A stretch of 64,000 bases of DNA from Spiroplasma citri (GTDB lineage Bacteria > Bacillota_I > Bacilli_A > Mycoplasmatales > Mycoplasmataceae): assembly GCF_001886855.1 (NCBI RefSeq), contig NZ_CP013197.1, forward strand, positions 1,302,001 to 1,366,000, given 5' to 3'. Position 1 is the stretch's first letter. Each line of letters opens with the position of its first letter. Position numbers and translations under genes: made by a program. The notes beneath the pieces were generated by a model. The model was given only the letters and a program-made list of their open reading frames with translations, did no database searches and was not told the DNA's origin. Of this stretch, positions 18,712 to 27,503 are shown piece after piece.

Positions 18712-19219
18712 TTATTTTTTATTAATTAAAAACATAAATTATATAGCAGTTTTAATTGCGATGATGGTTGTATTATCACAAGTGATGCGAATACAAATTA
18801 TTTTAAGAACATCAATTCCATTATTTTTAATTCCAGTTTTTATTAGTACTTTTATTTTAAATTGATATTGATGTTTATTTATTGGTTTTGTTGGTCATTT
18901 ATTAGTTGATTTATCATTATGAGGTTTTACGCTAGGATCATTATGTTGAAATATTGGCACAGGTTTATTTGCAATTTTATTAAGAATTATTTATTTAATA
19001 AAATGTCATAATTTTTCAAAAATTATCTTACTTTTATTCATAAATTTAATAATTTACTTTCCAATTGATTTTATACTTTTTTGATTAAATCTTGGTGTTT
19101 TAAATATAGAACAAATAATAATTGGAGTGTTAATTGTAAACACAATATGCTTACCATTTTTTTATTTATTAAGTATCAAAATAATAAAAAAAATTAACCA
19201 AGGAAATTTAAGGAGATAA
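18680..19219 (+). CDS. UPF0397-like ECF transporter S component membrane protein
   Basis: 179 residues, at least five membrane segments. The segment GFVGHLLVDLSLWG and the following Trp/Gly-rich helix resemble the UPF0397 family of ECF substrate-binding (S) proteins; in that family the loop usually reads like GHxLKD. Such proteins import vitamins with a host energy-coupling module. An S component in a prophage would be a cargo or membrane-modifying gene. The start is uncertain: ATG 18680 overlaps the upstream gene, and the next in-frame ATG lies in the first helix. Confidence 0.6.
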
Positions 19220-19221
19220 AA

Positions 19222-19341
19222 ATGAAAAAGTTAAATAAAAAAACTATTAACAAAATACATGAATTAATGCTTAGAAGTTATCCAGTGTCATTTGAAGATA
19301 TTACTGATGAACATTGAGCATTAAATACTAGAAAGAATTAG
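19222..19341 (+). CDS. small phage protein (39 aa)
   Basis: ATG follows AAGGAGATAAA that overlaps the upstream stop. It is Lys-rich then acidic (FEDITDEHWALNTRKN). It belongs to a run of tightly spaced small genes that share GGAGGA ribosome sites. The function is unknown. Confidence 0.5.
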
Positions 19342-19354
19342 GAGGAATTACTAT

Positions 19355-19534
19355 ATGAAATGTCAAAGAATTAATTGTAATAATAAAAATGCTTATTGTG
19401 GAAATAGTTATATTGAAAAAAGTAATGATAAATTAGAGTGAAATTTAGGTTATAAAAAACAAATTATATTATGTGAAGAACACTGATTACAAACTTATCA
19501 ATTAGAAAATTTAAGTGTAAATAAAAAGAATTAG
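19355..19534 (+). CDS. small Cys-rich phage protein (59 aa)
   Basis: ATG follows TAGGAGGAATTACTAT. Cysteines at about residues 3, 8, 15 and 37 and a His three residues after the last (CEEHW) suggest a zinc site. It resembles the pattern of the broken gene at 16185-16430. Probably an early phage protein; function unknown. Confidence 0.55.
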
Positions 19535-19547
19535 GAGGAATTAAATT

Positions 19548-19712
19548 ATGACTAAAAAATACTTATTAATTATTAAAAATGAATATTTAACTACTTATGC
19601 TTATTACACACTAGAAGAAGCAAAAGTGCGAGAAAAAATTGAAAATAATAATTATGGCTTATCAACGGCAATTATTGATTTAAAAGATATTGAATGAAAA
19701 GGAAATAAATAA
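19548..19712 (+). CDS. small phage protein (54 aa)
   Basis: ATG follows TAGGAGGAATTAAAT. The short alpha/beta-looking sequence is rich in Tyr and Glu and ends EWKGNK, with Trp as TGA. The stop is one base before the next start. Unknown function. Confidence 0.5.
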
Positions 19713-19713
19713 T

Positions 19714-19971
19714 ATGAAAGAAATTAGAAATGTACAATTATCAGAATTTCAAAAAGAAATTATTAATAAATTAGATGATAAATACTGCTATAAAATTTCC
19801 CGTGGAACTGGAATATATAGTGGATATAATGCAATTAAGATTTTTAATAAAAAAATGGAACACTTATTCACAATAGATGAAAGAGATAATACTGTATCAA
19901 TAAATAATTACATTAAAAATAGAAAAAAGGAACTGGAATTCTTGGAACTTATATTAAAGGAAAATAAATAA
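19714..19971 (+). CDS. phage hypothetical protein (85 aa)
   Basis: Start chosen at ATG 19714, which has AAAGGAAATAA upstream; an in-frame ATG at 19690 would overlap the previous gene. It is soluble and mixed-charge, with GTGIYSGYNAIKIFNKKM in the middle. Unknown family. The end touches the next start. Confidence 0.55.
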   Translation: MKEIRNVQLSEFQKEIINKLDDKYCYKISRGTGIYSGYNAIKIFNKKMEHLFTIDERDNTVSINNYIKNRKKELEFLELILKENK

Positions 19972-19972
19972 T

Positions 19973-20110
19973 GTGTGAAAAGATGAAGATGGCAAAGTTT
20001 ACACAAAAGAAGATTTATTTAATGAAGCATTAGAAGAATGTCACTCAGAAGAAAGTGCTTATGACTATATTGATACTTTAATTGTAGAAAAGAATTTGGA
20101 GGAAATTTAA
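19973..20110 (+). CDS. small acidic phage protein (45 aa), GTG start
   Basis: The GTG at 19973 reads through a TGA Trp codon to TAA 20108-20110. The product is very acidic (EALEECHSEESAYDYID). An ATG two bases earlier gives only ~20 codons in another frame, so GTG is preferred. AAAGGA lies upstream. Small acidic early phage proteins are often DNA mimics or inhibitors, but that is only inference. Confidence 0.45.
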
Positions 20111-20112
20111 TA

Positions 20113-20286
20113 ATGAGTAAGTTTATTTCACATTGTAATTATTGTGCTGGTTATTTTGATTTCTCAGATTATGATATCGAAAATAAACCATTAGAAACAA
20201 TTAATAAATTTAAAATTAGAAATCATAAATATTACTTTAATAGTTATCAAGGAATTAAAAATATTAAAAATAAGGAGGAATTATAA
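20113..20286 (+). CDS. small phage protein with CxxC (57 aa)
   Basis: ATG follows TTGGAGGAAATTTAATA. CNYC lies near residue 8, with a Tyr/Phe-rich centre. It ends in KNKEEL, which itself encodes the next gene's ribosome site. Unknown function. Confidence 0.5.
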   Translation: MSKFISHCNYCAGYFDFSDYDIENKPLETINKFKIRNHKYYFNSYQGIKNIKNKEEL

Positions 20287-20287
20287 A

Positions 20288-20596
20288 GTGAAAACATTAG
20301 AAGATATGATTAAAGATTTAACAGGAATAACTGTTGAACAAAATAAAATCAGTAAATATTTAGAAAGTGAAAAATTAGATTTACGATGTGTTAATTTACG
20401 TTGGACTGATTTAAAAGGCGCTGTTTTACGTTGGGCTGATTTAAAAGAAGCCGATTTACGTTGGACTGATTTAAAAGGTGCTGTTTTACGAGGTGCTGAT
20501 TTAAAAGAAGTTGATTTACGAGGTGCTGATTTAAAAAATATTAAAATAACACAACAACAATTAGACCAATTAACTGTTATTGAGGAGAATGAATAA
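20288..20596 (+). CDS. pentapeptide-repeat protein (102 aa)
   Basis: GTG start one base after the previous stop, with AAGGAGGAA upstream. Residues ~30-82 are consecutive A(D/N/V)L-type pentapeptides (LRWTD LKGAV LRWAD LKEAD LRGAD), giving ten or more units of a right-handed beta helix. Some members of this family mimic DNA and inhibit gyrase; many phage members are uncharacterised. The repeat DNA itself is nearly duplicated (TTACGTTGGACTGATTTAAAAG), so copy number may vary. Confidence 0.82.
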   Translation: MKTLEDMIKDLTGITVEQNKISKYLESEKLDLRCVNLRWTDLKGAVLRWADLKEADLRWTDLKGAVLRGADLKEVDLRGADLKNIKITQQQLDQLTVIEENE

Positions 20597-20802
20597 TGTT
20601 AGAAAATGAAATTAATTATAAAAATGCTTGATTAACATTTATTGGTGTAAATTGAAATAAATGTAAAAATAAAAAATATAAATGTTATTGAAAAGATAAT
20701 TCTATTGACATATTAACATTATCAGAATTATATTTTAATTTTTCAAATACAAGTGAACTAAATAATTTATTAATAATTAAGGAAATTGAGGAGGATGAAT
20801 AA
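20596..20802 (+). CDS. small phage protein (68 aa)
   Basis: ATG overlaps the previous stop (TAATG). It has four Trp, three written TGA, a central KCKNKKYKCYW and an acidic C-terminal end that encodes the next ribosome site (GAGGAGGATG). Unknown function. Confidence 0.5.
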
Positions 20803-21074
20803 TGGGAATTACTACAACAGATATACTTGTAGCAGAAAATGAAGCACTTGTAGCAGAAAATGAAGCACTTAAAAATAAACTTGCTGAATTAAAACAACAA
20901 ATATTATATAAAGAAGATTTTGATGCTCAATATTATTGTAGTTATCACGGACATTGAGACCAATGTATAGTTGAAGATGAAGAAGAACCAACAGAAGAAC
21001 AATTATCAAAGTATATTCTAATTTTAAAAGATAATTCTAAATATGACAAATTACCTAGTAAGGAGGAAAAATAA
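20802..21074 (+). CDS. phage coiled-coil protein (90 aa)
   Basis: ATG overlaps the previous stop. A direct repeat of LVAENEA at residues ~9-22 begins a leucine-zipper-like helix. The second half is acidic (VEDEEEPTEEQ) with CSYHGHWDQC between, which might bind metal. Unknown family. Confidence 0.5.
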
Positions 21075-21751
21075 TGGATGTAATAAAAAGCGAAAATCAA
21101 ATAAATCAAATTATTAAAACAAATAAAGATTTAGATGATTTTAAAAATAAAGATGAATTTATTATCTCAACATTAAAAAAATGTGTGGCAAATAATTTAC
21201 TATTTTTAAAAAATATTGATAATGATTTAAAAAATTTGAATAATTTAATTAAAAATATTAACAATTTTCAAGTTAATAACAAAAGTGATGCAGATTATGG
21301 TACTGAATTAAAAATATTATTAAAATCTACAATTAAAAAAATAATAACTCCAATTGTTAATAATCGATCAGAACTTAAAATAATTGATAGTTTGTATAGA
21401 TACATTACTAAATCTTTTGAAAAATTAGAAACAGATGTTATTCAAATTGAAATATTGACTAAACAAATTAATTGAATGAATGCGGCTGAAAATCAATTAA
21501 AAGAATTAAATAATAATAAAGAAAATAATTTAATTTCTGAAATTTTGAATAAAGAAGACATAAAAGTTAAAGGTTTAAAAACAAGATGAGATTTAAAAAT
21601 AAATATTATTGATATTGAAAAAGTGCCAGAAAAATTTATTATTAAAACTATTGATGAAGAAGCGATTAAAAAAGCAATTAAAGAAAATAATAATGAAATT
21701 CCAAATATTAATGGTTTAGAAATATTATATGAAAAGAAACATCATTTTTAA
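21074..21751 (+). CDS. DUF1351-like phage recombination-region protein (225 aa)
   Basis: Helical N-terminal two thirds. The C-terminal part contains KVPEKFIIKTIDEEAIKKAI and NEIPNINGLEI, like the DUF1351 family (pattern: Pro-Glu-Lys-Phe, then Ile-Lys-Lys-Ala, then Ile-Pro-Gly). That family is found next to recT-type genes in Gram-positive phages, and the context here (nuclease, ssb, recT) agrees. The molecular role is not established. Start coupled to the previous gene (TAATG). Confidence 0.6.
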
Positions 21752-21756
21752 AGATA

Positions 21757-22476
21757 ATGCAATTTATTAGTAATAATATTAAATTAAAATATAATGTAAA
21801 TTTTGAAAAAGATAACCATTCTTATTTTATAGATAATATTATTTTCCCCAGCATTACCGCTATTATTAGTTATTTTAATAATACTGAAATTCAATATGAT
21901 AAATTAATGAAAAATAATGAACTTTTTAAAAAAGCAACAGAAAGAGGAAAAATTATTCATGAGTTTATTTCACGGATTTTATATGATGCAATTTTCCAAA
22001 CAGAAAATAGAAAAGATTATAAAACAATTATTAAAAATAGTAAAAAAATATCAACAATAAAAGAAAGTTTAAAAATAATTGAGTTATTCTATAATTTTTT
22101 TAATAGAATAAAAAACGATTTTATTAAATCAATTATTATGTTTGAAATACCCTTATCAGACGGAAAAGTGTGTGGCACTCCCGATTTAATTTATTATGAA
22201 AATAACAAAGCTATTGTTGTTGATTTTAAAACTTGAAAATACTTTAATGCTGAAAAAATTAATAAAGCAAAAATACAAATTACAGCATATAATTATTTAC
22301 TTGAAAAAAATAATATTTTTACTAGTAATATTGGTGAAATTTGAATAATTAACGAAAATGGTGTTAATATAAATCGTTTCAATATTACCAATCAATTAAA
22401 GTTAGAGTGACAAGAAATAATGCATACATTTTTAAAAAATAATTCTAATAAGGAGAAAAGAAACTATGAAAATTAA
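21757..22476 (+). CDS. PD-(D/E)XK nuclease, phage recombination exonuclease
   Basis: 239 residues with a RecB/Cas4-like core. GTPDLIYY carries the catalytic Asp (~143), VVDFKTW the Asp-x-Lys (~156-158), and HEFISRILY sits upstream in the helix before the core. It probably degrades dsDNA 5'-3' to feed the RecT annealase three genes on. It continues past a TGA Trp codon at ~160 and ends inside the start of the next small gene. Confidence 0.82.
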
Positions 22477-22552
22477 AAAATATTGTCCCAAATTAAAATA
22501 TTGAGGTTATTGTTTTAAATGCAACAAAGAAAATAAAAAACCAAAACACTAG
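22466..22552 (+). CDS. very small Cys-rich protein (28 aa)
   Basis: ATG 22466 is preceded by AAGGAGAAAAGAA. Three Cys (C..C..C near residues 7, 17 and 20) and many Lys. It overlaps the nuclease end by 11 bases. Small size makes it tentative; it could be a zinc-binding peptide. Confidence 0.4.
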
Positions 22553-22566
22553 AAAGGAATATTAGT

Positions 22567-23001
22567 ATGAATCAATTTATTGCCATTGGTAGAACAACAA
22601 AAGATATTGAAATTAAAAGAACACAAAGTGGTAAAGAATATGCCATGTTTCAATTAGCAGTAACAAGACCACATTCAACTCAAAAAGAAACTGATTTTAT
22701 TCCTTGTCAAGTTTGAAATAAACAAGCAAGTGTATTACAACAATATTGTCAAAAAGGTAGTCAAATTGCAATTACAGGTATTTTACAGTCTTTTAAAGAC
22801 AAAGAAAATAAAATACAGTGAACAGTAAGAGTTTATAGTTGTCAATTTTTACAAACTAATAATAATTTAAAAAATAGTACACCTCCCATAACACCCACAA
22901 AAATAAATCAGACCCAATCAGCAACAAGAAATATTCGTTTAGAAGAAATAGAATCAAATAAATCATTTGAAAATAATGATGATGCTATTTTATGAGATTA
23001 A
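22567..23001 (+). CDS. ssb: phage single-stranded DNA-binding protein
   Basis: 144 residues with an OB fold: MNQFIAIGRTTKDIE at the start, FQLAVTRP, then DFIPCQVWNKQA and GSQIAITGILQS. The acidic C-terminal tip ending DDAILWD is the usual partner-binding tail. It binds ssDNA during phage replication and recombination, next to the nuclease and RecT. Trp codons are TGA. Confidence 0.92.
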
Positions 23002-23003
23002 AT

Positions 23004-23234
23004 ATGGAAACTAATAAATATATTTTATGTTATCGTTCTGAAAAAGGTAAACGACCATGTAAAACTTATTTTGGTGAATATATAACTGGTATTGATGTTG
23101 AAGATGTCAATATTAATTCAACTTGGGAATGAGAATATTTTAAAAAAAATTATGGGGAAAATAACTTAGTTATTTGTAAAGATGATAAGTTAGATCTAAT
23201 TTTAGAAAGAAAAAAATATAATGAAAAAATTTAA
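23004..23234 (+). CDS. phage hypothetical protein (76 aa)
   Basis: ATG two bases after the ssb stop. It begins with KYILCYRSEKGKRPCKTYFG, then an acidic region and a Lys-rich end. Two TGA-or-TGG Trp near the centre. The start of the next gene lies inside its end. No family recognised. Confidence 0.5.
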
Positions 23235-23352
23235 TAAATATCGTAATCATTTTTTAAAATGTAAAAATATAAAATTATTCTTTTTTACAAAATTACATAA
23301 ATATAATTGCTATTCGTGTTATTTGTGAAAAATAAAAAAGGAGAAAAAATAA
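23221..23352 (+). CDS. small basic Cys-containing protein (43 aa)
   Basis: ATG 23221 lies within the previous gene. Lys/Phe-rich with YNCYSCYLW, possibly a zinc knuckle. The last codons encode the recT ribosome site (AAAGGAGAAAAAATAAA). Tentative because of size. Confidence 0.42.
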
Positions 23353-23353
23353 A

Positions 23354-24208
23354 ATGAATAATAAAATTGAATTAATATTAAATAATTCAAAAGTTAATAA
23401 TTGAATTAATGAAAAATTAACAAATCAGAAAGAAATTAATTTATTTCGTAAAAATATCTTAACAATTTATAATAATAATCCCAATTTATTTGATAAAGAA
23501 AAAATAAATTTAATGAGTGTTTTATCTGCTTGTGTAAAAGCAATGTTATTAGATTTACCGTTAGACCCTAACTTAGGATATGCCTATATTGTTCCATATA
23601 ATGGAAAAGGACAGTTGCAAATTGGTTATAAGGGTTATATTCAGTTAGCAATCCGAACAGGAAAATATTTAACAATAAACGCAATAGAAGTAAAACAAGG
23701 TGAATTATTAAATTTTGATGAATTAGAACAAGAATACAATTTTAAATGAATAACCAACGAAAATGAACGAACAAAAAAAGAAACAATCGGATATGTTGCA
23801 TTTTTTAAACTACTAAATGGTTATAAAAAAACTTTATATTGAAGTAAAGAAAAATGCGAAAATCATTTTAAAACATATTCTAAGAATTATCAAACTTACG
23901 GAAAATTTACGGCTGGAAGTTATGAGGGGATGGCACTTAAAACAGTATTAACCCAACTTTTAAGAAAATGAGGTATTATGTCAGTTGAAATGCAAGAAGC
24001 CTATCAACATGATCAAGCAATAATTATTAATAACAGCAAAGAGTTTAGTGATAATCCTAACATAAAAAATAAAGAAGATAAGAATGTTATTGAATTAAAT
24101 AACAAAAAAGATGAATTAAATCTAAATTTAGAACAAGAATTTAGCATTAATGAAATAAATGATGATGAAGAAATTGCTAAAACTGTTGATGAAATGTTTT
24201 CTGATTAA
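23354..24208 (+). CDS. recT: RecT-family ssDNA annealing protein
   Basis: 284 residues. The conserved RecT core shows SACVKAMLLDLPLDPNLGYAYIVPY, then QIGYKGYIQLAIRTG, the later WSKEKCENH segment and GMALKTVLTQLLRKWG. The C-terminal ~70 residues are acidic and low-complexity. With the neighbouring exonuclease and SSB it forms a Red/RecET-like recombination set that can circularise phage DNA or repair breaks. Three or more Trp codons are TGA. Confidence 0.93.
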
Positions 24209-24212
24209 GAAA

Positions 24213-24566
24213 ATGAAAAATAATTGAAAAGATTATGATAAAAATCGTCCAATTAGACATAAATTTTATCGCAATAAAAAATGAGTAAAAATAAGAAACG
24301 ATTATTTTAATAGCAAAATGGGAATATGTGAACGATGTTATCAAAAAGGATATATAGTTAATGGCGTTATTGTTCACCACAAAGAATATATTACCGATCA
24401 AGATTTTATTAATTGAAACATTGATAAACTTTTTGCATGAAAAAATTTAGAACTATTATGTATGAAATGCCACAATAAAGAACACAAAACCGAAAAAGGA
24501 TATCGCGATAATGTCATAATTGACGAAAAAACTGGCAAAGTAAAAATAATAGATAAAGAAGAATAA
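24213..24566 (+). CDS. HNH endonuclease
   Basis: 117 residues. The zinc-binding pair CERC (~42), the HNH motif VHHKEYITD (~59) and the second pair CMKCHNKEH (~90) are in the standard order for a McrA-type HNH nuclease. Phage HNH proteins of this size usually lie by the packaging genes and help terminase cut DNA at the ends. Here it lies at the end of the recombination block, so either that or a free-standing homing-like role is possible. Confidence 0.85.
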
Positions 24567-24693
24567 AGACTTCAATAAAGCAAGCAAAATTGTTTCAGAA
24601 ACACAACTTTATAAACAAGCTGGTAATAGCATTGTGATTGATGTATTAAAAAAGATTTTTATAAAAATGTTTAAAACAGAAAAGAAAAATTAA
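24553..24693 (+). pseudogene. C-terminal remnant of a DNA cytosine-5 methyltransferase
   Basis: A frame open only from 24553 and lacking a start encodes SETQLYKQAGNSIVIDVLKK. This is the family's motif X (QxGNS followed by hydrophobic residues). Nothing of the rest of the enzyme remains; the HNH gene overlaps its upstream end. It shows that an m5C methyltransferase once stood here. Confidence 0.65.
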
Positions 24694-24710
24694 CAAAGGA
24701 AGTGAAAAAA

Positions 24711-24890
24711 ATGAATAGTTATAAAATAATAATAGGATATTATAATAAAATTTGTTCTGTTTGTAATAAAGAAATTCCAATTATTTTTACCCAAGCAGGA
24801 TTATTAAAAATTAATGAAAATGAAAATCAATTACTTTATAATGGACATTTTAAATGTATAAAAAATAAGTATGATAAGATTAATTTATAA
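24711..24890 (+). CDS. small Cys-containing phage protein (59 aa)
   Basis: ATG 24711 is chosen over GTG 24702 because AAAGGA lies at the right distance only for the ATG. CSVC near residue 15 and HFKC near residue 51 could bind zinc. It is followed by the broken ATPase gene. Unknown function. Confidence 0.5.
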   Translation: MNSYKIIIGYYNKICSVCNKEIPIIFTQAGLLKINENENQLLYNGHFKCIKNKYDKINL

Positions 24891-24913
24891 ATATTAAAAA
24901 GGAGAAAATATTA

Positions 24914-26723
24914 TGGAATATAATTTTAAAATTAGTTGATTCAAAAGCATTGCAGAATAACAAGAATTAACATTATATACAAATAAGCTAAATATTATTT
25001 TTGGAGAAAATAGTTCTGGTAAAACTGTTCTATTAGATTCTATAAAATGGGGATTAGGAGAAGAAGGATCAAAAGAAAAATTCAAGACAAATTTTACAGA
25101 AAAAGGTATGGATAAATATAACCCATTAAATATTGAAAATGAAAAAAAATATAAACCTAAAATAATAACTTATATTAAAAATTATGATAAATTGGATAAT
25201 TTTATTTTTAAAATAGAACAAATTAATAATTTAAAATTTAGTGAAAATGAAAAATTTATAACTTTTACCAGAAAATATAATGAGGGTACATTATGGGAAA
25301 ACAATGAATTTGATTATGAAGGTAATCCTACTTTTATAAATAAAATTAAAAGAGAAATTTATGAAAAATATGAAAATTATTGACCAAAAAGTTTTTTAAC
25401 TGTAAATAAAGATTTAAATGATGAAAAAATATTAATTTCTTTCAAAGAAAATATTACTCATCAAGATACTAAACCAAAAGTATTAAATAAATTAAATAAA
25501 GAAATGAGTCTAAAAGCAAAACAAAAGTTGGCCGATGAAATGCATCGAGCAATAGATTTTATTTATATTTTAGATAAATTTAATAAACTTAATTTTGATA
25601 TTTATAAAAATAATGATCTTGATATTTCTTCTGCAACAGAAGATATTTCTTTTCCTTTAAATGAAATAACAAAAATATATTTAGAAAATAAAAATCCAGA
25701 TAATAAATATTTAAAATTATTTTGTGATTTCTTTGGAGGAAAAGAATTTGCGGAACAAATTAATAAATTTATTAATTTGAGTAATATAACAGAACGCGAT
25801 AAACAAATTCGTAATAATTTTAAAAAAGTAATAGAGAATAATACTAATGAAAAAATTAAAAATATTTTTTTAAATATATTTTCAATTAATAAATTATTTT
25901 TATTACTAAAAATAAGATTAGAAAATGATTATTTAGAGTTATGTGTGGAAGATCAAAATAATTCTAGATTATTTGGTGGACAATCACCAAAAGAACAGAG
26001 TCAGGGATATAAACAAATTTTTTATTTAATAGCTATTTTAGAAGGAATAAAATTAATTGACGAAAACAAAAAAGAATTAATTCCAATTCCAACAGTTGTT
26101 TTATTTGATGAACCCGATAAAAATATTCATTATTCTATTCAAAAAGAATTATCAAAATATTTAATAAAATATATTAACGAAAATAAAAATATTTTAATAG
26201 TTATTGCTACACACTCGGGATTTTTACTTTCTGAAGAAAAAGAAGAAAATAATATAATTATTACTAAATTATTAGAAAATGGTCAAACAGAAATTAAAGA
26301 ATATGATGAAGTAAAAAAGATGATAATATTGATTTTGATAATTCAATTTTTCCTATTAATTCCTTTTATTTAATTTCTAACTGATATAAAAAAATAGAAA
26401 AAATAATTAAAAAAAGTAAATTAGCATTTTGATATAATGAAGACGAATTTATTAAAAAATATAATAAAGATATTAATATAGAAAAAATTAAAAACTATAT
26501 AAAAGAAATTAATGGTAATCTTAATAATGAAGATATTGTTTTACATCCATTAAAAAATTTTGAAGAAGAAGAAATTAATTATATTATTAAATTCTCAGAT
26601 GTAGATATAAATAATCAAGACGAATTTATTAATATTATTAGAAATATTGAAAATTATAGCAATACTAAACATTATAAATTATCACCACTTTTTTTAAATG
26701 AGTTGTTAGAAATAATTTACTAA
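24914..26723 (+). pseudogene. AAA/OLD-like ATPase, inactivated
   Basis: It starts MEYNFKISWFKSIAE, then TAA at codon 16. The frame then continues with Walker A GENSSGKT, a GGQSPKEQSQGYKQ signature, Walker B VVLFDEPDKN and the switch region IVIATHSGFLL. One A is missing in an A run near 26317, so the last ~130 codons lie in another frame, to TAA 26721-26723. If repaired it would be a ~600-residue SMC/OLD-like phage or defence ATPase. It lies at the end of the early gene cluster, opposite nothing else. The short first stop could be bypassed only if a non-ATG start were used. Confidence 0.8.
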
Positions 26724-26778
26724 AAATATATAAAAAACTATTTATAAATATAAAAATTAATTTTGTTGTTTTTTTTAT

Positions 26779-26807
26779 TTGACAAATAATTTTAATGACG
26801 GTATCAT
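26779..26807 (+). promoter_or_regulatory. phage promoter P1 (repeated motif)
   Basis: TTGACA (26779-26784), 17 bases, TATCAT (26802-26807), with conserved flanks AATTTTAATGACGG and CAC. It is one of six near-identical copies in the prophage and lies upstream of the terminase genes. It is followed within ~60 bases by a hairpin terminator. Confidence 0.88.
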
Positions 26808-26864
26808 CACGGTGTAATTAGTTATATAAATATTAATTTTATTTTACTTATATACCCCCCCTAT

Positions 26865-26892
26865 AAGTCCTTTAAAATAAGGACTTTTTGGG
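26865..26892 (+). terminator. hairpin terminator or attenuator upstream of terS
   Basis: An 8-bp stem AAGTCCTT/AAGGACTT with a 6-base loop is followed by TTTTT. It lies between promoter P1 and the terminase gene, so P1 transcripts would be short unless read through or antiterminated. Confidence 0.75.
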
Positions 26893-26920
26893 TTCCGATG
26901 TGGTGGGGTTCCGTGTACAC
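26888..26920. other. candidate cos/terminase-recognition region
   Basis: GGGTTCCG is directly repeated at 26890-26897 and 26906-26913 in a GC-rich island just before terS. Phage cos or pac sites commonly lie here. Only position and repeats support this. Confidence 0.4.
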
Positions 26921-26997
26921 TTTTTTTAATTTTGAAAAAAACCGCACTTTTATACTAAAAATAATAAAAAACCCCGTAAATAAAGGAGTTTTTATAA

Positions 26998-27501
26998 ATG
27001 AATGAGTTAAAAAATAGCAAAAAACAAGCAAAAAATAGCCAAAATTTAACAAAAAATGCCCCTTTTTTGACAAAAAATGAAAGCATTTTAACAAAAGAAA
27101 ACAATAACTTAAACCAACAAAAAAACCTTTTAAATTGAGAAAAAGATAAAGAAAAATTAATAAATAAATATAAACGATTTTTAAAAGAAAAAAATGTTAT
27201 TTTAGATATTATTAAACTTGATTTTTTAGAAGAATTTTGTACCCTTAAATTAACTTTAAATAACATTAATAATGAAATCCAAACCTTAATTAATGACGGT
27301 AAATTATTTTCTGAAACCGATAATAATCGCGGAAAACCAAAAGAAGTAAGACACCCCGCTTTAATTTCTTATGGACAAGCATATAAAGATTATAAAGCTG
27401 GATATGAAATAATAGAACAATGAATAAAAATAGCTAATCAAAAAGATAATTCCGATACTTTTAATTTTAATAATTTATATGATAATTCAGAGGAAAAATA
27501 A
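26998..27501 (+). CDS. terS: phage terminase small subunit (P27-like)
   Basis: 167 residues; ATG after AAAGGAG. A Lys/Asn-rich N-terminus is followed by an alpha-helical domain and HPALISYGQAYKDY, a pattern of P27-family small subunits. It recognises phage DNA for packaging. It directly precedes terL. One or more Trp codons are TGA. Confidence 0.72.
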
Positions 27502-27503
27502 GA

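Noticed and set aside
23513..23749. Separate start of recT at 23513
   Set aside because: With TGA as Trp the frame opens 53 codons earlier at 23354 behind AAAGGAG, which gives the normal recT N-terminus.
26861..27266. Two minus-strand Phe/Leu-rich ORFs
   Set aside because: Antisense to terS and its leader; poly-Phe from A-rich coding DNA.
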